Positions 1 to 9,123 are shown, counted from the first letter of the stretch. The stretch: 64,000 nucleotides of DNA from Desulfitobacterium_A nosdiversum (GCF_049860565.1 NZ_CP172056.1:3658001-3722000); one strand, 5' to 3'. The notes: generated by a model from the letters alone, not told the origin. A program made the numbers and translations.

Positions 1-171
1 ATCTATAAACCTTCTCCTTTATGCAACTACTGACTTGTTTTTAATTTAAAATAGCGAGCTCACATTAGAACAAGGTTATTATTCTAATTGTATATCTTTA
101 GGAGATTTTTTTCATCAATAATCGCACATTTTTACCAAATACTTATAACTTGATTTTCATATAGTTCACGT

Positions 172-507
172 TCATAGAAAGTTCGACATAACTGGATACT
201 CAACCTCTTCCCCGGTACCGCCAGTCATCGGCTTTAACCCGCTATGCAGAAATGACGCTCTGTGCACGGCCAAGGAGCCGTGCTTTTTTCTGATGCTTTC
301 AATTGCTTTATCCAGATCTCTCTGCTTCTCATTCTGCTCATTGAATAAACTCATCTGTAGAAAGTCATTACTGCACAGTTCCGCCGCGCTCACCCCCAAA
401 TGTCTCAACGGCTGCCCATGCCATAATTCATCAAACAACTCACATACCGTCCGGTGGATAAGGTTTGTACAGTCCGTGGGGTCATAAAGTCTCCTCTGAT
501 GGCATCC
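172..507 (-). pseudogene. C-terminal remnant of a Y-family (UmuC/DinB-type) DNA polymerase
   Basis: The open frame downstream of a stop at 508-510 reads RLYDPTDCTNLIHRTV, then ELFDELWHGQPLRHLGV, QMSLF, and DKAIESIRKKHG before a TGG-rich tail. This is the little-finger and C-terminal part of Gram-positive UmuC/DinB-like lesion-bypass polymerases. The palm and fingers domains with the catalytic Asp/Glu residues (about 300 residues) are missing, so this cannot be an active polymerase. Upstream the frame closes and another gene's start is read instead (see 500-629), so the fragment appears to result from a deletion or recombination. Recognition of the family is fairly sure; the exact paralogue is not. 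Confidence 0.7.
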
Positions 508-629
508 TCATACGATACAGCCTCCTCGGAACTGATTTCCACTGGGTTTTGGTCATCCCAATCATAGTCGTTGAGGAGATAGGCAGTGACCTTCAGCGGG
601 AAAAAGATATGCATTGTTTGGTTTGTCAT
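405..629 (-). pseudogene. Start of an unrecognised small protein, run out of frame into the polymerase remnant
   Basis: An ATG at 629 follows GGAGG with 8 nt spacing and encodes MTNQTMHIFFPLKVTAYLL followed by an acidic stretch up to about residue 43 (SYEDAI). After about position 500 the frame runs through the polymerase remnant in the wrong frame, so the last 30 residues are probably meaningless. I do not recognise the N-terminal part. Its good ribosome binding site suggests it was once a normal gene whose 3' end was lost in the same event that removed the polymerase 5' end. Confidence 0.45.
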
Positions 630-811
630 TTTGATTTCCTCCATTCGGTTTAATTCGAGCCCTTATAAAAGGGTATAAAAAAGCAGGGGATCTTCATATG
701 AAAATACTCCCGCTAATTTTCAGGAATTATTATATTCAATTAAGTAAATTTGAATTTGTCAGCTTCCTGTTATGCTTAAAATGAGAAATCTTGTTTATTC
801 CTAACTGTTCA

Positions 812-1687
812 TTAATATACCAACACCTCATAACCCGTTTCGGTTACGAGCACTGTTTTTTCCCATTGCGCAGAAGGCTTCCCATCAGCAGTGCGAACAG
901 TCCAATTATCGTATTTATCTGTTGCTATTTTGGAGCTTCCCATATTTATCATAGGCTCTACAGTAAAAACAAGTCCCGGAACTAAGAGCATTCCTGTTCC
1001 TTGCTTTGTCACATAACCGACCCAAGGATCTTCGTGAAACTGTAGACCAATACCGTGGCCTCCGATTTCTTGAACAACAGAATATCCATTTTTTCGTGCA
1101 TGGTCATGAACCGCTTGCCCAACATCTCCAAGAAAACTCCATGGCTTTACTTGTTCAATGCCCAGTTCCACACACTCTTTCGCAACATCAACCAGCTTTT
1201 GTTTCTCAGGGGAAACAGCGCCTACGCAAAACATACGGGAAGAATCTGAAAAAAAACCGTTGTAGATTGTAGACACATCAATATTTACAATATCACCGTT
1301 TCGCAGGAATACATGGTCAGAGGGGATACCATGACATACAACATCATTAATTGAAATACACACGCTCTTAGGGTATCCCTCATAATGAAGTGTTGCTGGA
1401 ACGCCCCCCAGTTCCTTGGTCTTTTCAAAGATAAGCCGGTCAAGTTCTTCTGTGGTGACTCCATCAACCTCATAATTTGAAATGAAATCCAGTAAGGCGA
1501 TGTTTCTTTTGCCGCTTTCCAGAATACCCTCAATCTGTTGTTTTGTTTTAAGCAATTTTCGATGAGGCACTTCATATCCCTTTAAACGGTAGTTTTCAAT
1601 TTGTTCCTCAATGGGGCCATGACATTTCTTATATTTTCGCCCGCTGCCACACCAGCAGAGATCATTTCTTCCAAATTTATCAGACAT
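812..1687 (-). CDS. map: Type I methionine aminopeptidase with N-terminal SEC-C zinc motif
   Basis: This enzyme removes the initiator methionine from nascent cytosolic proteins. The first 35 residues hold a SEC-C motif (NDLCWCGSGRKYKKCHG), a zinc-binding segment that in SecA and in some clostridial Map proteins helps contact partners such as the ribosome. The rest is a complete pita-bread fold: a substrate His in VVCHGIP, metal Asp residues in NIDVS and FFSDSSRM, metal His in GGHGIG, and metal Glu residues in FTVEPMI and QWEKTV. I chose the ATG at 1687 (AGGAG 7 nt upstream) rather than the in-frame ATG at 1702, which lies before that ribosome binding site. It is not in the usual ribosomal-protein operon (adk-map-infA), so it may be a second copy. 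Confidence 0.93.
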   Translation of the reverse strand: MSDKFGRNDLCWCGSGRKYKKCHGPIEEQIENYRLKGYEVPHRKLLKTKQQIEGILESGKRNIALLDFISNYEVDGVTTEELDRLIFEKTKELGGVPATLHYEGYPKSVCISINDVVCHGIPSDHVFLRNGDIVNIDVSTIYNGFFSDSSRMFCVGAVSPEKQKLVDVAKECVELGIEQVKPWSFLGDVGQAVHDHARKNGYSVVQEIGGHGIGLQFHEDPWVGYVTKQGTGMLLVPGLVFTVEPMINMGSSKIATDKYDNWTVRTADGKPSAQWEKTVLVTETGYEVLVY

Positions 1688-1729
1688 TTTATCTCCTCGC
1701 ATTTACAAATTTGGAGGGAGCAATACGCC

Positions 1730-2077
1730 CTATGGACTAAGTGTGCCAAGAGAAACACCACAAGTTTTCCGATATTGCCGTGGCGAACATTGAAACAACC
1801 CAGAAAAAGCTCTTGCAAACGCCTCAGATGACGAGTACCCATATCGAAAAGCAATATCAATTATTCTGTCATCGGTTATACAAAGATCATAAGCGGCAGC
1901 TTTTAATTTACACTGGGCAAGAAATTGTTTATACGTCATACCCATGTGCTTCCGAAACTTTGTAGAGCAGTAATACGGTGAATAACCAACATATGATGAC
2001 ATATCTTGTAAGCTTGGGCTTTCCGCTATGTTATTTTCTACCCACTTTGCCATTGTTTCTATTGTTTGTATAGACAT
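1730..2077 (-). CDS. AraC-family DNA-binding protein, HTH domain only
   Basis: 115 residues forming a nearly bare AraC/XylS DNA-binding domain with two helix-turn-helix units: SLQDMSSYVGYSPYYCSTKF and RIIDIAFRYGYSSSEAFARAF, ending in the family signature SPRQYRK. The start at 2077 has AAGGAG 8 nt upstream. In many Firmicute relatives this N-terminal HTH is followed by a GyrI-like ligand-binding domain of about 150 residues; here the frame stops just after the HTH. It may therefore act like MarA/SoxS (HTH only) or be truncated. The target genes are unknown; the adjacent map gene starts 40 bp downstream on the same strand. Confidence 0.75.
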   Translation of the reverse strand: MSIQTIETMAKWVENNIAESPSLQDMSSYVGYSPYYCSTKFRKHMGMTYKQFLAQCKLKAAAYDLCITDDRIIDIAFRYGYSSSEAFARAFSGLFQCSPRQYRKTCGVSLGTLSP

Positions 2078-2467
2078 TTGCTTCACTCCTTTATCCAGTA
2101 TATCAATTCTCACAGACAATTACCTGATATAAGTTGCACATATGAGATACGGTACTTGCCGATAGCGTTCGTAATTTGACTGCAGCAGGAGTTTATGGAT
2201 GCTTTTAATTGCTGCACAGATTATAAAAACAACATATTTCTTTCTGCAAATAAAATGCTCATTATATAAATAACCATAAGTTCGATCAGCTCGATCACTC
2301 ATCCTTTATTATTCTATTTTCCGGCTAAAAGTTCAATCATGAACTCCGAAAATCCTAATGTCATCTATAAATAGCCCTAAAAAAACGGGTCAAAAAATAC
2401 ACTTTTTTTTACCCGTTTTCAGCCCGTTTTTTGCTCCCAAAACGCTATATATGGTGTTCAAACCGTC
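2078..2467. other. Intergenic stretch without a supported gene
   Basis: About 390 bp separate the AraC-type gene from the end of the rRNA methyltransferase gene. A 60-codon minus-strand frame (2120-2302) lacks a ribosome binding site and resembles nothing I know. The only clear structure is the rRNA methyltransferase terminator near 2382-2418. The rest is AT-rich and would hold the promoter of the AraC-type gene, but I see no convincing -35/-10 pair. Confidence 0.5.
2376..2419 (-). terminator. Rho-independent terminator of the rRNA methyltransferase gene
   Basis: On the minus strand AAAACGGGT and ACCCGTTTT form a 9-bp stem followed by a T run. A second copy of CCCGTTTT at 2423-2430 could pair alternatively with the same arm. 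Confidence 0.7.
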
Positions 2468-3877
2468 TTATTTACCCTTTTTGCCACTAAACGTCATCAT
2501 TATTATACTCTCAACATGCTGCGTCCACGGAAACATATCCACGGGCTGAACCTTTTGCACTTGATATCCTTCTTTCTGAAGTACTCCTACATCTCGCGCT
2601 AAGGTTCCCGGATCACAAGAGACATAAACAATGCGCTCCGGCTTAACTTCGATAAGACGCTTTAAAACACGGGAGTGAACTCCTGCCCGCGGTGGATCTA
2701 AAACGACGACATCCGGAGTCTCCGGAACCTTAAGCAGGACATCTTCGACTTTTCCTTGGAGAAACTCTACATTGTCAAGATGATTAATCTCAGCATTGAT
2801 TTTTGCATCACTTATTGCATACGAATTTTCTTCAATTCCCCATACTTTATCCGCTTTTTGAGCCAAGACTAAGCTTATCGTTCCAATTCCGCAATAGAGA
2901 TCCCAGACCTGGCTTTCCTTGGTTATTTCTGCCCAATCTAAGGCTGTTGAATAAAGCTTCTGGGTCTGGAGTGGATTCACCTGGAGAAAGGCAAGCGGAG
3001 ACAATTTAAAAGTTAAGCCGAGAATCTCTTCCGTCAAAAACTCCTGCCCCCACCACAATTCAGGAATTCCAGACGGATTGATCCCCCAAACCGACTGTAT
3101 CTTCGAACCCATCCGGGTATCTCTGGAATCCATATTTAGTTCCTGTTTAAGTGAAGATAAAACAGGACCAGGTAGCTCAGACTTAGATAGGCCGTCGAAG
3201 ATGATCATCCCTTCCCCTTTTGTGTTTTCGCGGAACGTTATGCTTTTTATTCCCAGTTTCGCCTTTTTTAGGGTCTCCCGAATTTTTTGAACCCAAGTGT
3301 TCATCGTCTCGCTTATCAGCAAACAATCCGGAAACTCGACCGTTTCCCGGCTTTTTTCCTGATAATACCCCAGTTCTCCGGTAAAGGTTTGGTGCAGTCT
3401 AGCCTTATTCCGATACCGCCAAGGATTCTCCATACCCATCGTAGGGAAAACCTCAACCTTTTCTAAATTTATTTTGCCGATGCGTTCCAGGGCATCCCTT
3501 ACCCAGCGTTCTTTCCACTTCAGGGTCTCTGCATAATTTAAATGTTGTAGCCGGCACCCCCCGCAAACCTCAAAAACACAACATGGAGGCTCGACCCGTT
3601 CGTCTGCCTCCTTTTCAAGCGATAATAACCTTGCTCGCTGCCACGATTTCTTTTTTTCTGTAATCAGAACCTTTCCTCGTTCTCCAGGAAGAAGACCGGC
3701 AACAAAGGTTGCTTTTCCCTGATCATACCCTATGCCTGCTCCCTCTGACGAGAGTCTTAGACAATTTATTTCAACTTCTTCGTGCTGCTCGCTCTTCATA
3801 CTTCTTTGCCGGTTTTGATTTTGCACATTGGTTTGTTTATTCGTTTGTTCTTTGGTCTTTTCTTTATTCTTGCCCAT
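2468..3877 (-). CDS. rlmD: 23S rRNA (uracil-5-)-methyltransferase, RlmD/RlmCD (RumA) type
   Basis: SAM-dependent enzyme making m5U in 23S rRNA. Order: a charged Lys/Gln/Asn-rich N-terminus (1-28), a TRAM domain (about 35-90), a 4Fe-4S site with Cys99-x5-Cys105-x2-Cys108 and a later Cys in FPDCLL, then the methyltransferase domain with QVNPLQT, LYCGIGTISL (SAM loop), LDPPRAGV, and the catalytic Cys in VYVSCDPGTL. Gram-positive relatives (B. subtilis RlmCD) modify two uridines, which cannot be judged here. The start is uncertain: 3877 and an internal ATG at 3799 both have weak ribosome binding sites, and the low-complexity N-terminus may be untranslated. Confidence 0.92.
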   Translation of the reverse strand: MGKNKEKTKEQTNKQTNVQNQNRQRSMKSEQHEEVEINCLRLSSEGAGIGYDQGKATFVAGLLPGERGKVLITEKKKSWQRARLLSLEKEADERVEPPCCVFEVCGGCRLQHLNYAETLKWKERWVRDALERIGKINLEKVEVFPTMGMENPWRYRNKARLHQTFTGELGYYQEKSRETVEFPDCLLISETMNTWVQKIRETLKKAKLGIKSITFRENTKGEGMIIFDGLSKSELPGPVLSSLKQELNMDSRDTRMGSKIQSVWGINPSGIPELWWGQEFLTEEILGLTFKLSPLAFLQVNPLQTQKLYSTALDWAEITKESQVWDLYCGIGTISLVLAQKADKVWGIEENSYAISDAKINAEINHLDNVEFLQGKVEDVLLKVPETPDVVVLDPPRAGVHSRVLKRLIEVKPERIVYVSCDPGTLARDVGVLQKEGYQVQKVQPVDMFPWTQHVESIIMMTFSGKKGK

Positions 3878-3954
3878 TTTCCATTCTCATTTCTAATCAC
3901 TTTTGACTTAAATATTTATTTTTCAATTCTGTTATTCGTGGTTGTATATGTGTA

Positions 3955-4278
3955 TTACGGCTGTAAAAGGCCTAATGTCTTTTCAAGCGTCGCAAAATCG
4001 ATGAATCTGCTCTCTCTTAGAATTTCCCTGCCCTCATACATCATTAAAATCGTTGGAACCGTAAAAACTAGGGACTGACCTGCGATTTCCGGCAACTCAT
4101 CAACTTTGATTTGTGCAACCTCGACCGGATACTCCTCGACAAGTTCAAGCACTTCCGGAAGAACGGCATGACAAACATTACAATTCTGAGAGCTAAAATA
4201 TAACATCACAGGGTCTTGCTTGGAAATCAACTCTTCATATTGCTCTCTCGATTTAATCATTGTAGGTATTATGCTCAT
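3955..4278 (-). CDS. Thioredoxin-like protein
   Basis: 107 residues with a thioredoxin fold: the redox motif SSQNCNVCHAV (CxxC near residues 33-36) follows a beta strand VMLYFSS, and the cis-proline is in FTVPTILM. The motif CNVC differs from the CGPC of standard thioredoxin, so it is better called a thioredoxin-family protein than TrxA. No signal peptide, so cytosolic. AAAGGA lies about 9 nt before the ATG. It stands between rlmD and the CPBP protease on the same strand without obvious functional link. Confidence 0.85.
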   Translation of the reverse strand: MSIIPTMIKSREQYEELISKQDPVMLYFSSQNCNVCHAVLPEVLELVEEYPVEVAQIKVDELPEIAGQSLVFTVPTILMMYEGREILRESRFIDFATLEKTLGLLQP

Positions 4279-4350
4279 TTTATATATCCTTTCCCAAATA
4301 CTTCATATCCAAAATACTATATAATTAGGCTAACTCAATTCGAAAATAAC

Positions 4351-5088
4351 CTAGCACTGAGCCCAAAGGGCTAACGCCATTAGAATATTCCAAGTTCCAT
4401 GCGCAACGATTGAGGGCCAAAGGCTTGATGTTTTCTCATAAAGCCAAGTTAAAACAATTCCCCCGATCAACAGCGGCAGAAAACGAATGATGTCAAAATG
4501 TAAAACTGCGAAAAAACCTGCTGTTAATAGAATCCCTTTGCCTCGTCCAAACATTTTACGCAAGGGAGGATAAAAAAGACCGCGAAAAAAGGCTTCTTCT
4601 TTGATTGGTGCGAGAACGCCTCCCAAAAATATTAAAAGGATAACCTGCCAATTATAACTTGCCCCCTTAACCGCCAAGGTGAAACTCTGAGGTGCCGGTG
4701 TTCCAAACCACTTCTCCAGAAAATCCCCCAGCAGACCAACGCTTATAAATAGAAGCACTCCCATAATAAGACCAAGCAGCAGATATATTCCGCGCGGCCG
4801 AATAAAACCTAAATCTCGAAAAGATCGCCCGAGTCCCTTCATCAGCACACTAAGCAGACCAAGATACAAAATAACCTCCCCTACTCCCACCGCTAAAAAA
4901 CGCAGAAAGCCTTGCATCTGATCTAAGTCTTGCGGCGTTTTAAACCATCCTAAGGGAAGTTCTATTACATATATTAATAACAGTAAAAAAAGTCCTTGCC
5001 AAACGTTCCAGCGCGGATTGCTCGGTGGGATTTTTAATTTCGCTTTGCCTGATGTATTTAATTTAGCTTCATTGTTTCTCTTTTTCAT
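4351..5088 (-). CDS. CPBP-family intramembrane metalloprotease
   Basis: About eight hydrophobic segments and the three family motifs: EEAFFRG (EExxxR) near residue 165, LHFDIIRF (the second metal His) and HGTWN near the C-terminus. The family (formerly CAAX protease/Abi, related to Rce1) cleaves membrane-embedded or lipidated peptides. In bacteria many members protect against self bacteriocins or process signals, but no bacteriocin gene is seen nearby. Start at 5088 has AGAGGAAA upstream. Substrate unknown. Confidence 0.9.
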   Translation of the reverse strand: MKKRNNEAKLNTSGKAKLKIPPSNPRWNVWQGLFLLLLIYVIELPLGWFKTPQDLDQMQGFLRFLAVGVGEVILYLGLLSVLMKGLGRSFRDLGFIRPRGIYLLLGLIMGVLLFISVGLLGDFLEKWFGTPAPQSFTLAVKGASYNWQVILLIFLGGVLAPIKEEAFFRGLFYPPLRKMFGRGKGILLTAGFFAVLHFDIIRFLPLLIGGIVLTWLYEKTSSLWPSIVAHGTWNILMALALWAQC

Positions 5089-5209
5089 GCGTTTCCTCTT
5101 TAAATGAATGCAATATTCTTCTAATTTATTCTAATGGACAGGCTCATGCATGTCTAGGGCAAATCCCCTCAGGCTACTTTTTTCCTTATATATGACTTCG
5201 ATTGATTCT

Positions 5210-5254
5210 AATAAAAAATTTCCTGGACTTCTTAAGAATAAGTTGTCCAGGAAC
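5210..5254 (-). terminator. Terminator of the CoA-transferase gene
   Basis: Minus-strand stem TTCCTGGAC / GTCCAGGAA followed by ATTTTTTATT, just after the stop codon at 5266. Confidence 0.85.
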
Positions 5255-5265
5255 ATTTTCGTAAG

Positions 5266-6603
5266 CTAACGTTTAGAACTTTGCCGCCAAATCTTTAACT
5301 TCTCAGCCTCTGAAATAAGATCTTCTCTGAATTTTGGATGGGCAAGAAAAATCAATTGTTCAGCCCGTTGCCAGGTTGAAAGCCCTTTTAAGTTAACTTT
5401 TCCATACTCAGTAACCACATACTGTACCGTTGTCCGCGTATCAGTAATCACTGCGCCGTTAGTCATCAATGGTTTGATTCTGGATTGAATCTGCCCCGAT
5501 TTGTCCTTATAGGTTGAGGGCAAACAGATAAAACTCTTTCCTCCTTTAGAACGATAAGCCGCTTCCACAAAATCAAGCTGTCCTCCGGAACCGCTGAAGA
5601 TAGCCTGTCCCACGGTTTCCGAACAAACCTGTCCGGAAAGATCAATTTCCAATGCACTATTGATTGAGATAAGTTTATCGTTTTGGGAAGCGATCCAAGG
5701 ATCATTTGTATAATCGACAGGATAAGCCGCTATCGCCGTATTATCATGAAGAAAGTCATAAAGCTTTTGCGTACCCATGGCTAAAGTATAAACCATTCTT
5801 CCTAAATCCCGTTGTTTCCTTTTGTTATTGACTACACCTGCCTCAAACATATCGACATAGGCATCCGCAATCATCTCCGAATGAACGCCTAAATCCTTAA
5901 GATCGGATTGGGCAATCATTTTTCCCAAGGCCTGAGGCATCCCTCCAATACCCAGTTGAATGCATGATCCATCTTCAATTTCCGGAAGCAGATGTTCGGC
6001 GATCTGTCGATCAACCAAACTTGGCTCTGCTTCCGGCACAATGGGCACTCCCATATGTCCGCCTTCAACAACATAGTCCACCTGCGAAATATGAATCGCA
6101 TGATCATAGCCGCCATGTACCCGCGGCATATCTTCATTGATTTCGATAATAACTGTCCGAGCTTTTGATATTGCCGCAGCAAAGTGAGATATCGTGACCC
6201 CGAAATTAAAATAACCATGTTCATCCATTGGAGCGGATTGAAACATCGCGACATCTGTCTGCAAATTTTCCCGTAAATAGCGGGGGAGTTCTGAATATTT
6301 GATCGGTATGTAGAATGCTTTCCCTAATTGAGCATATTTCCGTTCAATGCCTGAGAGATGATAACTAAGCCAAGTAAAATGTTCCCCCTCTGGATCAAGC
6401 TCCAGCATTTTAAGTGGGGCAAGAAGCAAACCGCCCCGCGCCTTAACATCAAAAAGTTCTTCTTTGCGTTCTGCTAAAGCGGCTTCGAGAATTCTTGGCA
6501 TATTAGCGCCAAATCCCATTTCAACCCAATCCCCGCTATGCACAGCTTTAGCTGCAACCTCAGCAGAAACCCTTTTTCTTCGAAATTCCTCCATGAGCAT
6601 CAC
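5266..6603 (-). CDS. Acetyl-CoA hydrolase/CoA-transferase family protein (4-hydroxybutyrate/butyrate:acetate CoA-transferase-like)
   Basis: Transfers CoA between carboxylic acids, usually with acetyl-CoA as donor or product. The chain has the two-domain family I layout: an N-terminal half with GFGANMPR and DEHGYFNFG, and a C-terminal half with LGIGGMPQAL, the HSEMIAD segment (Glu near residue 246, the position of the catalytic glutamate in 4-hydroxybutyrate CoA-transferases), GSGGQLDF and VTEYGKVNL. About 445 residues is normal. AAAGGAG precedes clustered starts: GTG at 6603 or ATG at 6600; the upstream GTG at 6612 is within 1 nt of the ribosome binding site and unlikely. Single-gene unit with its own terminator; the acid substrate cannot be told from sequence. 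Confidence 0.85.
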   Translation of the reverse strand: MMLMEEFRRKRVSAEVAAKAVHSGDWVEMGFGANMPRILEAALAERKEELFDVKARGGLLLAPLKMLELDPEGEHFTWLSYHLSGIERKYAQLGKAFYIPIKYSELPRYLRENLQTDVAMFQSAPMDEHGYFNFGVTISHFAAAISKARTVIIEINEDMPRVHGGYDHAIHISQVDYVVEGGHMGVPIVPEAEPSLVDRQIAEHLLPEIEDGSCIQLGIGGMPQALGKMIAQSDLKDLGVHSEMIADAYVDMFEAGVVNNKRKQRDLGRMVYTLAMGTQKLYDFLHDNTAIAAYPVDYTNDPWIASQNDKLISINSALEIDLSGQVCSETVGQAIFSGSGGQLDFVEAAYRSKGGKSFICLPSTYKDKSGQIQSRIKPLMTNGAVITDTRTTVQYVVTEYGKVNLKGLSTWQRAEQLIFLAHPKFREDLISEAEKLKIWRQSSKR

Positions 6604-6734
6604 TCTAATCACTCCTTTTATGAATCTTGTACCAAAAATAGGACTAAGCTTACTGCAAAAGGTTTTTAAAATGGAATAGAGTTTACCCTTGATATTTTCA
6701 ACTTCATTCTAATATTGCTTTCTAAAATAGTCCA

Positions 6735-6773
6735 GCAAAAAAAGCGGAGCTTTCTATTATGAAAACTCCGCTT
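6735..6773 (-). terminator. Terminator of the nifV-like/isocitrate dehydrogenase operon
   Basis: Minus-strand hairpin AGCGGAGTTTTC / GAAAGCTCCGCT (one mismatch) followed by seven T residues. Confidence 0.85.
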
Positions 6774-6867
6774 GATTATTAAATGTATTTCCTTAAGCAG
6801 TTCTGTATGAACTTTTTGCTATTGCCTAATTTTTTTGTGAAACTTGGATAAAGATTATACTGAAAGA

Positions 6868-7878
6868 TTATAAAGCTTGGATCGCTTTACAGATAGAAGC
6901 AGCAAACTCACGCGTTCCCGCATTGCCTCCTAAGTCCTTTGTCAAAAGTTCCCGATTTACGAGCACACTGTCAATTGCCTTCCGTACTTGGCTGGCGTGA
7001 TCGTTATAGCCCAAATGTTCAAGCATTTCTGCCCCAGATAAAATCATCGCCAGAGGATTAGCCTCATTCTTTCCTGCAATCTGAGGTGCACTTCCATGGA
7101 CTGCTTCAAAGACTGCCCCATCTTCGCCGATATTCGCCCCTGGGGCGACCCCAAGACCGCCAATTAAACCCGCACCCAAATCAGAAACAATGTCACCATA
7201 GAGATTCGGCAACACCAAAACATCAAATTGCTCGGGTTGCTGAACAAGATTCATACAGAGTGCATCGACAATCTTGTCCTCGCATACAATCTCTGGAAAG
7301 CTTTCGGCAATATGACGGATACTCTCTAAGAAAAGACCATCGCTGAGTTTCATGATATTCGCCTTATGAACAATCGTTACCTTTTTACGGCCTTGACGTT
7401 TTGCTAATTCAAAAGCATAGCGGCCAATGCGTTCTGAAGCTTCCCGGGTGATAATTTTAATGCTTTCCGCTGCATCCCGCCCTACTTTATGCTCTACTCC
7501 GGCATATAGATCCTCGGTATTTTCACGGACAATAACCATATCAACATTGGTATAGCGCGAAGGCACATTTTCCAAAGTTCTCAGTGGGCGAACATTGGCA
7601 TAAAGGCCCAGACTTTGCCGCAAAGTTACATTGACACTGCGGAAGCCTTTGCCGACAGGCGTAGTAATTGGCCCCTTTAAAGCGACCTTATTTCTCTTAA
7701 TGGATTCAAGTACATGTTCAGGCAAGGGAGTTCCATACTTTTCAATACATGCTTCCCCGGCTTCGACAACTTCCCATTCAATCGGTACTCCCGTCTCTGT
7801 AAGGACTTCTTTTGCAGCAGAACTAACCTCTGTTCCGATTCCATCTCCTGGTAAAAGCGTTACTGTAACGGATGACAT
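6868..7878 (-). CDS. NAD-type isocitrate dehydrogenase (isocitrate/isopropylmalate dehydrogenase family)
   Basis: Oxidative decarboxylation of isocitrate to 2-oxoglutarate. The 336-residue chain is of the short NAD-type class, with LLPGDGIGTEV at the N-terminus, the substrate loop FRSVNVTLRQ (the Ser and Asn typical of isocitrate rather than isopropylmalate or homoisocitrate enzymes), VIVRENTEDLYAG, the metal Asp residues in NLYGDIVSDLGAGL, and the cofactor loop AVHGSAPQIAGKNEANP. It follows the nifV-like gene by 20 bp with GGGGAAAACGA before the ATG, so the two form an operon. The pairing suggests that citrate or homocitrate made by the first enzyme is drawn to 2-oxo acids; aconitase is not in the window. 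Homoisocitrate activity cannot be excluded. Confidence 0.85.
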   Translation of the reverse strand: MSSVTVTLLPGDGIGTEVSSAAKEVLTETGVPIEWEVVEAGEACIEKYGTPLPEHVLESIKRNKVALKGPITTPVGKGFRSVNVTLRQSLGLYANVRPLRTLENVPSRYTNVDMVIVRENTEDLYAGVEHKVGRDAAESIKIITREASERIGRYAFELAKRQGRKKVTIVHKANIMKLSDGLFLESIRHIAESFPEIVCEDKIVDALCMNLVQQPEQFDVLVLPNLYGDIVSDLGAGLIGGLGVAPGANIGEDGAVFEAVHGSAPQIAGKNEANPLAMILSGAEMLEHLGYNDHASQVRKAIDSVLVNRELLTKDLGGNAGTREFAASICKAIQAL

Positions 7879-7898
7879 TCGTTTTCCCCTTTCAAAAC

Positions 7899-9047
7899 TC
7901 AGACATTTTCTTGAGCTTCTTCACGTTTCATATTTTTATAAATGTAGACGAGTTCTTTATCAAAGAGAGACCGTTTCATATCTACGGCCATCGCACGAAC
8001 CCGCTTTAGGATTTCCGCAGCTTCTTCGTCAGTGATTTCCTGAGCATACTCTTCCCGGAATTTCGCCTTGATTGATGCCGTTCCGGAATGTTTGCCAATA
8101 ACAATTTGTCTTTCCAAACCAACCTCTTCAGGTTTGAAAACTTCGTAAGTTAAAGGATTCTTTAAAGCCCCATCGGCATGAATTCCCGACTCATGAGCAA
8201 ACATATTTCTTCCGACGATGGCCTTCCACGCGGGGAGCTCCCGACCTGAAGCCCGAGCCACAAATTCAGATACTTCTACAAAACGTTCCGTTACAAAGTT
8301 AAGATCGGTGTCCAACAGGTGTTTCAAAGCCATAACGACTTCTTCCAAAGCCGCATTCCCTGCTCTTTCACCTAAGCCATTGACCGTCACGCCAACATGC
8401 GTCGCCCCTGCTTTAACTCCAGCCAGTGCATTTGCTGTTGCCATTCCGAAATCATTATGCGTGTGCATTTCAATATCAAGACCTGTTCTCTCAATCAATT
8501 GGGAAATCCGTTCATGTGTTGTAAACGGATCAAGAATGCCAACAGTATCACAATACCGCAAACGATCGGCTCCCGCGTTTTTAGCTTCTTGTGCAAAACG
8601 GACTAAGAAATCCATGTCCGAGCGAGAGGCATCCTCCGCATTCACCGAAATATAGACTCCATTTTTCTTAGCGAATTCTGTAGCTTTGACCATCCGTTCG
8701 AGAACATCTTCACGTGTTGTCTTTAATTTATGCTCAATATGGATATCAGAAGTAGATATTGAAATAGCTACAGCATCGCAGCCACAATCCAAAGATGTTT
8801 GTATATCTTTAATGACTGCCCGGTTCCAGCCCATAATGCTTGCCTTTAGTCCTGACTTCACAATCTGTTTGATGACTCGCTGTTCATCCCCGCCCATTAC
8901 CGGAATTCCAGCCTCGATCTGTTGTACTCCCAGCTCATCCAACATTCGAGCAATCATCAATTTTTCCTGATTGGAAAAGACAACACCCGCAGTTTGCTCT
9001 CCATCTCTTAAAGTTGTATCAACAATGGTTAAATGCTTCTTGACCAT
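7899..9047 (-). CDS. Homocitrate synthase (NifV)-like enzyme, possibly Re-type citrate synthase
   Basis: Member of the DRE-TIM metallolyase family that condenses acetyl-CoA with a 2-oxo acid. Visible are DTTLRDGEQTAGVVFS at the N-terminus, IEAGIPVMG, the SISTSDIHIEHKL segment, MHTHNDFGMATANAL (metal His), NGLGERAGNAALEE and HESGIHADGAL. At 382 residues it lacks the regulatory LeuA dimer domain, as NifV does. NifV makes homocitrate for nitrogenase cofactor, but no nif gene is nearby and the partner gene is an isocitrate dehydrogenase. In anaerobes lacking a normal citrate synthase, related enzymes act as Re-citrate synthase, so both functions are possible. The promoter region carries a striking inverted repeat (9143-9175). 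Confidence 0.82.
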   Translation of the reverse strand: MVKKHLTIVDTTLRDGEQTAGVVFSNQEKLMIARMLDELGVQQIEAGIPVMGGDEQRVIKQIVKSGLKASIMGWNRAVIKDIQTSLDCGCDAVAISISTSDIHIEHKLKTTREDVLERMVKATEFAKKNGVYISVNAEDASRSDMDFLVRFAQEAKNAGADRLRYCDTVGILDPFTTHERISQLIERTGLDIEMHTHNDFGMATANALAGVKAGATHVGVTVNGLGERAGNAALEEVVMALKHLLDTDLNFVTERFVEVSEFVARASGRELPAWKAIVGRNMFAHESGIHADGALKNPLTYEVFKPEEVGLERQIVIGKHSGTASIKAKFREEYAQEITDEEAAEILKRVRAMAVDMKRSLFDKELVYIYKNMKREEAQENV

Positions 9048-9123
9048 GCCTCTCTACCTCTCTTTCCCTCTCCGTATTCATTTATAATTCATATACTAGC
9101 ACAAACCCATATTTCTTTTAAGT

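Noticed and set aside
2120..2302. 60-codon minus-strand frame upstream of the AraC-type gene
   Set aside because: No ribosome binding site, no recognisable motif, composition like non-coding DNA.
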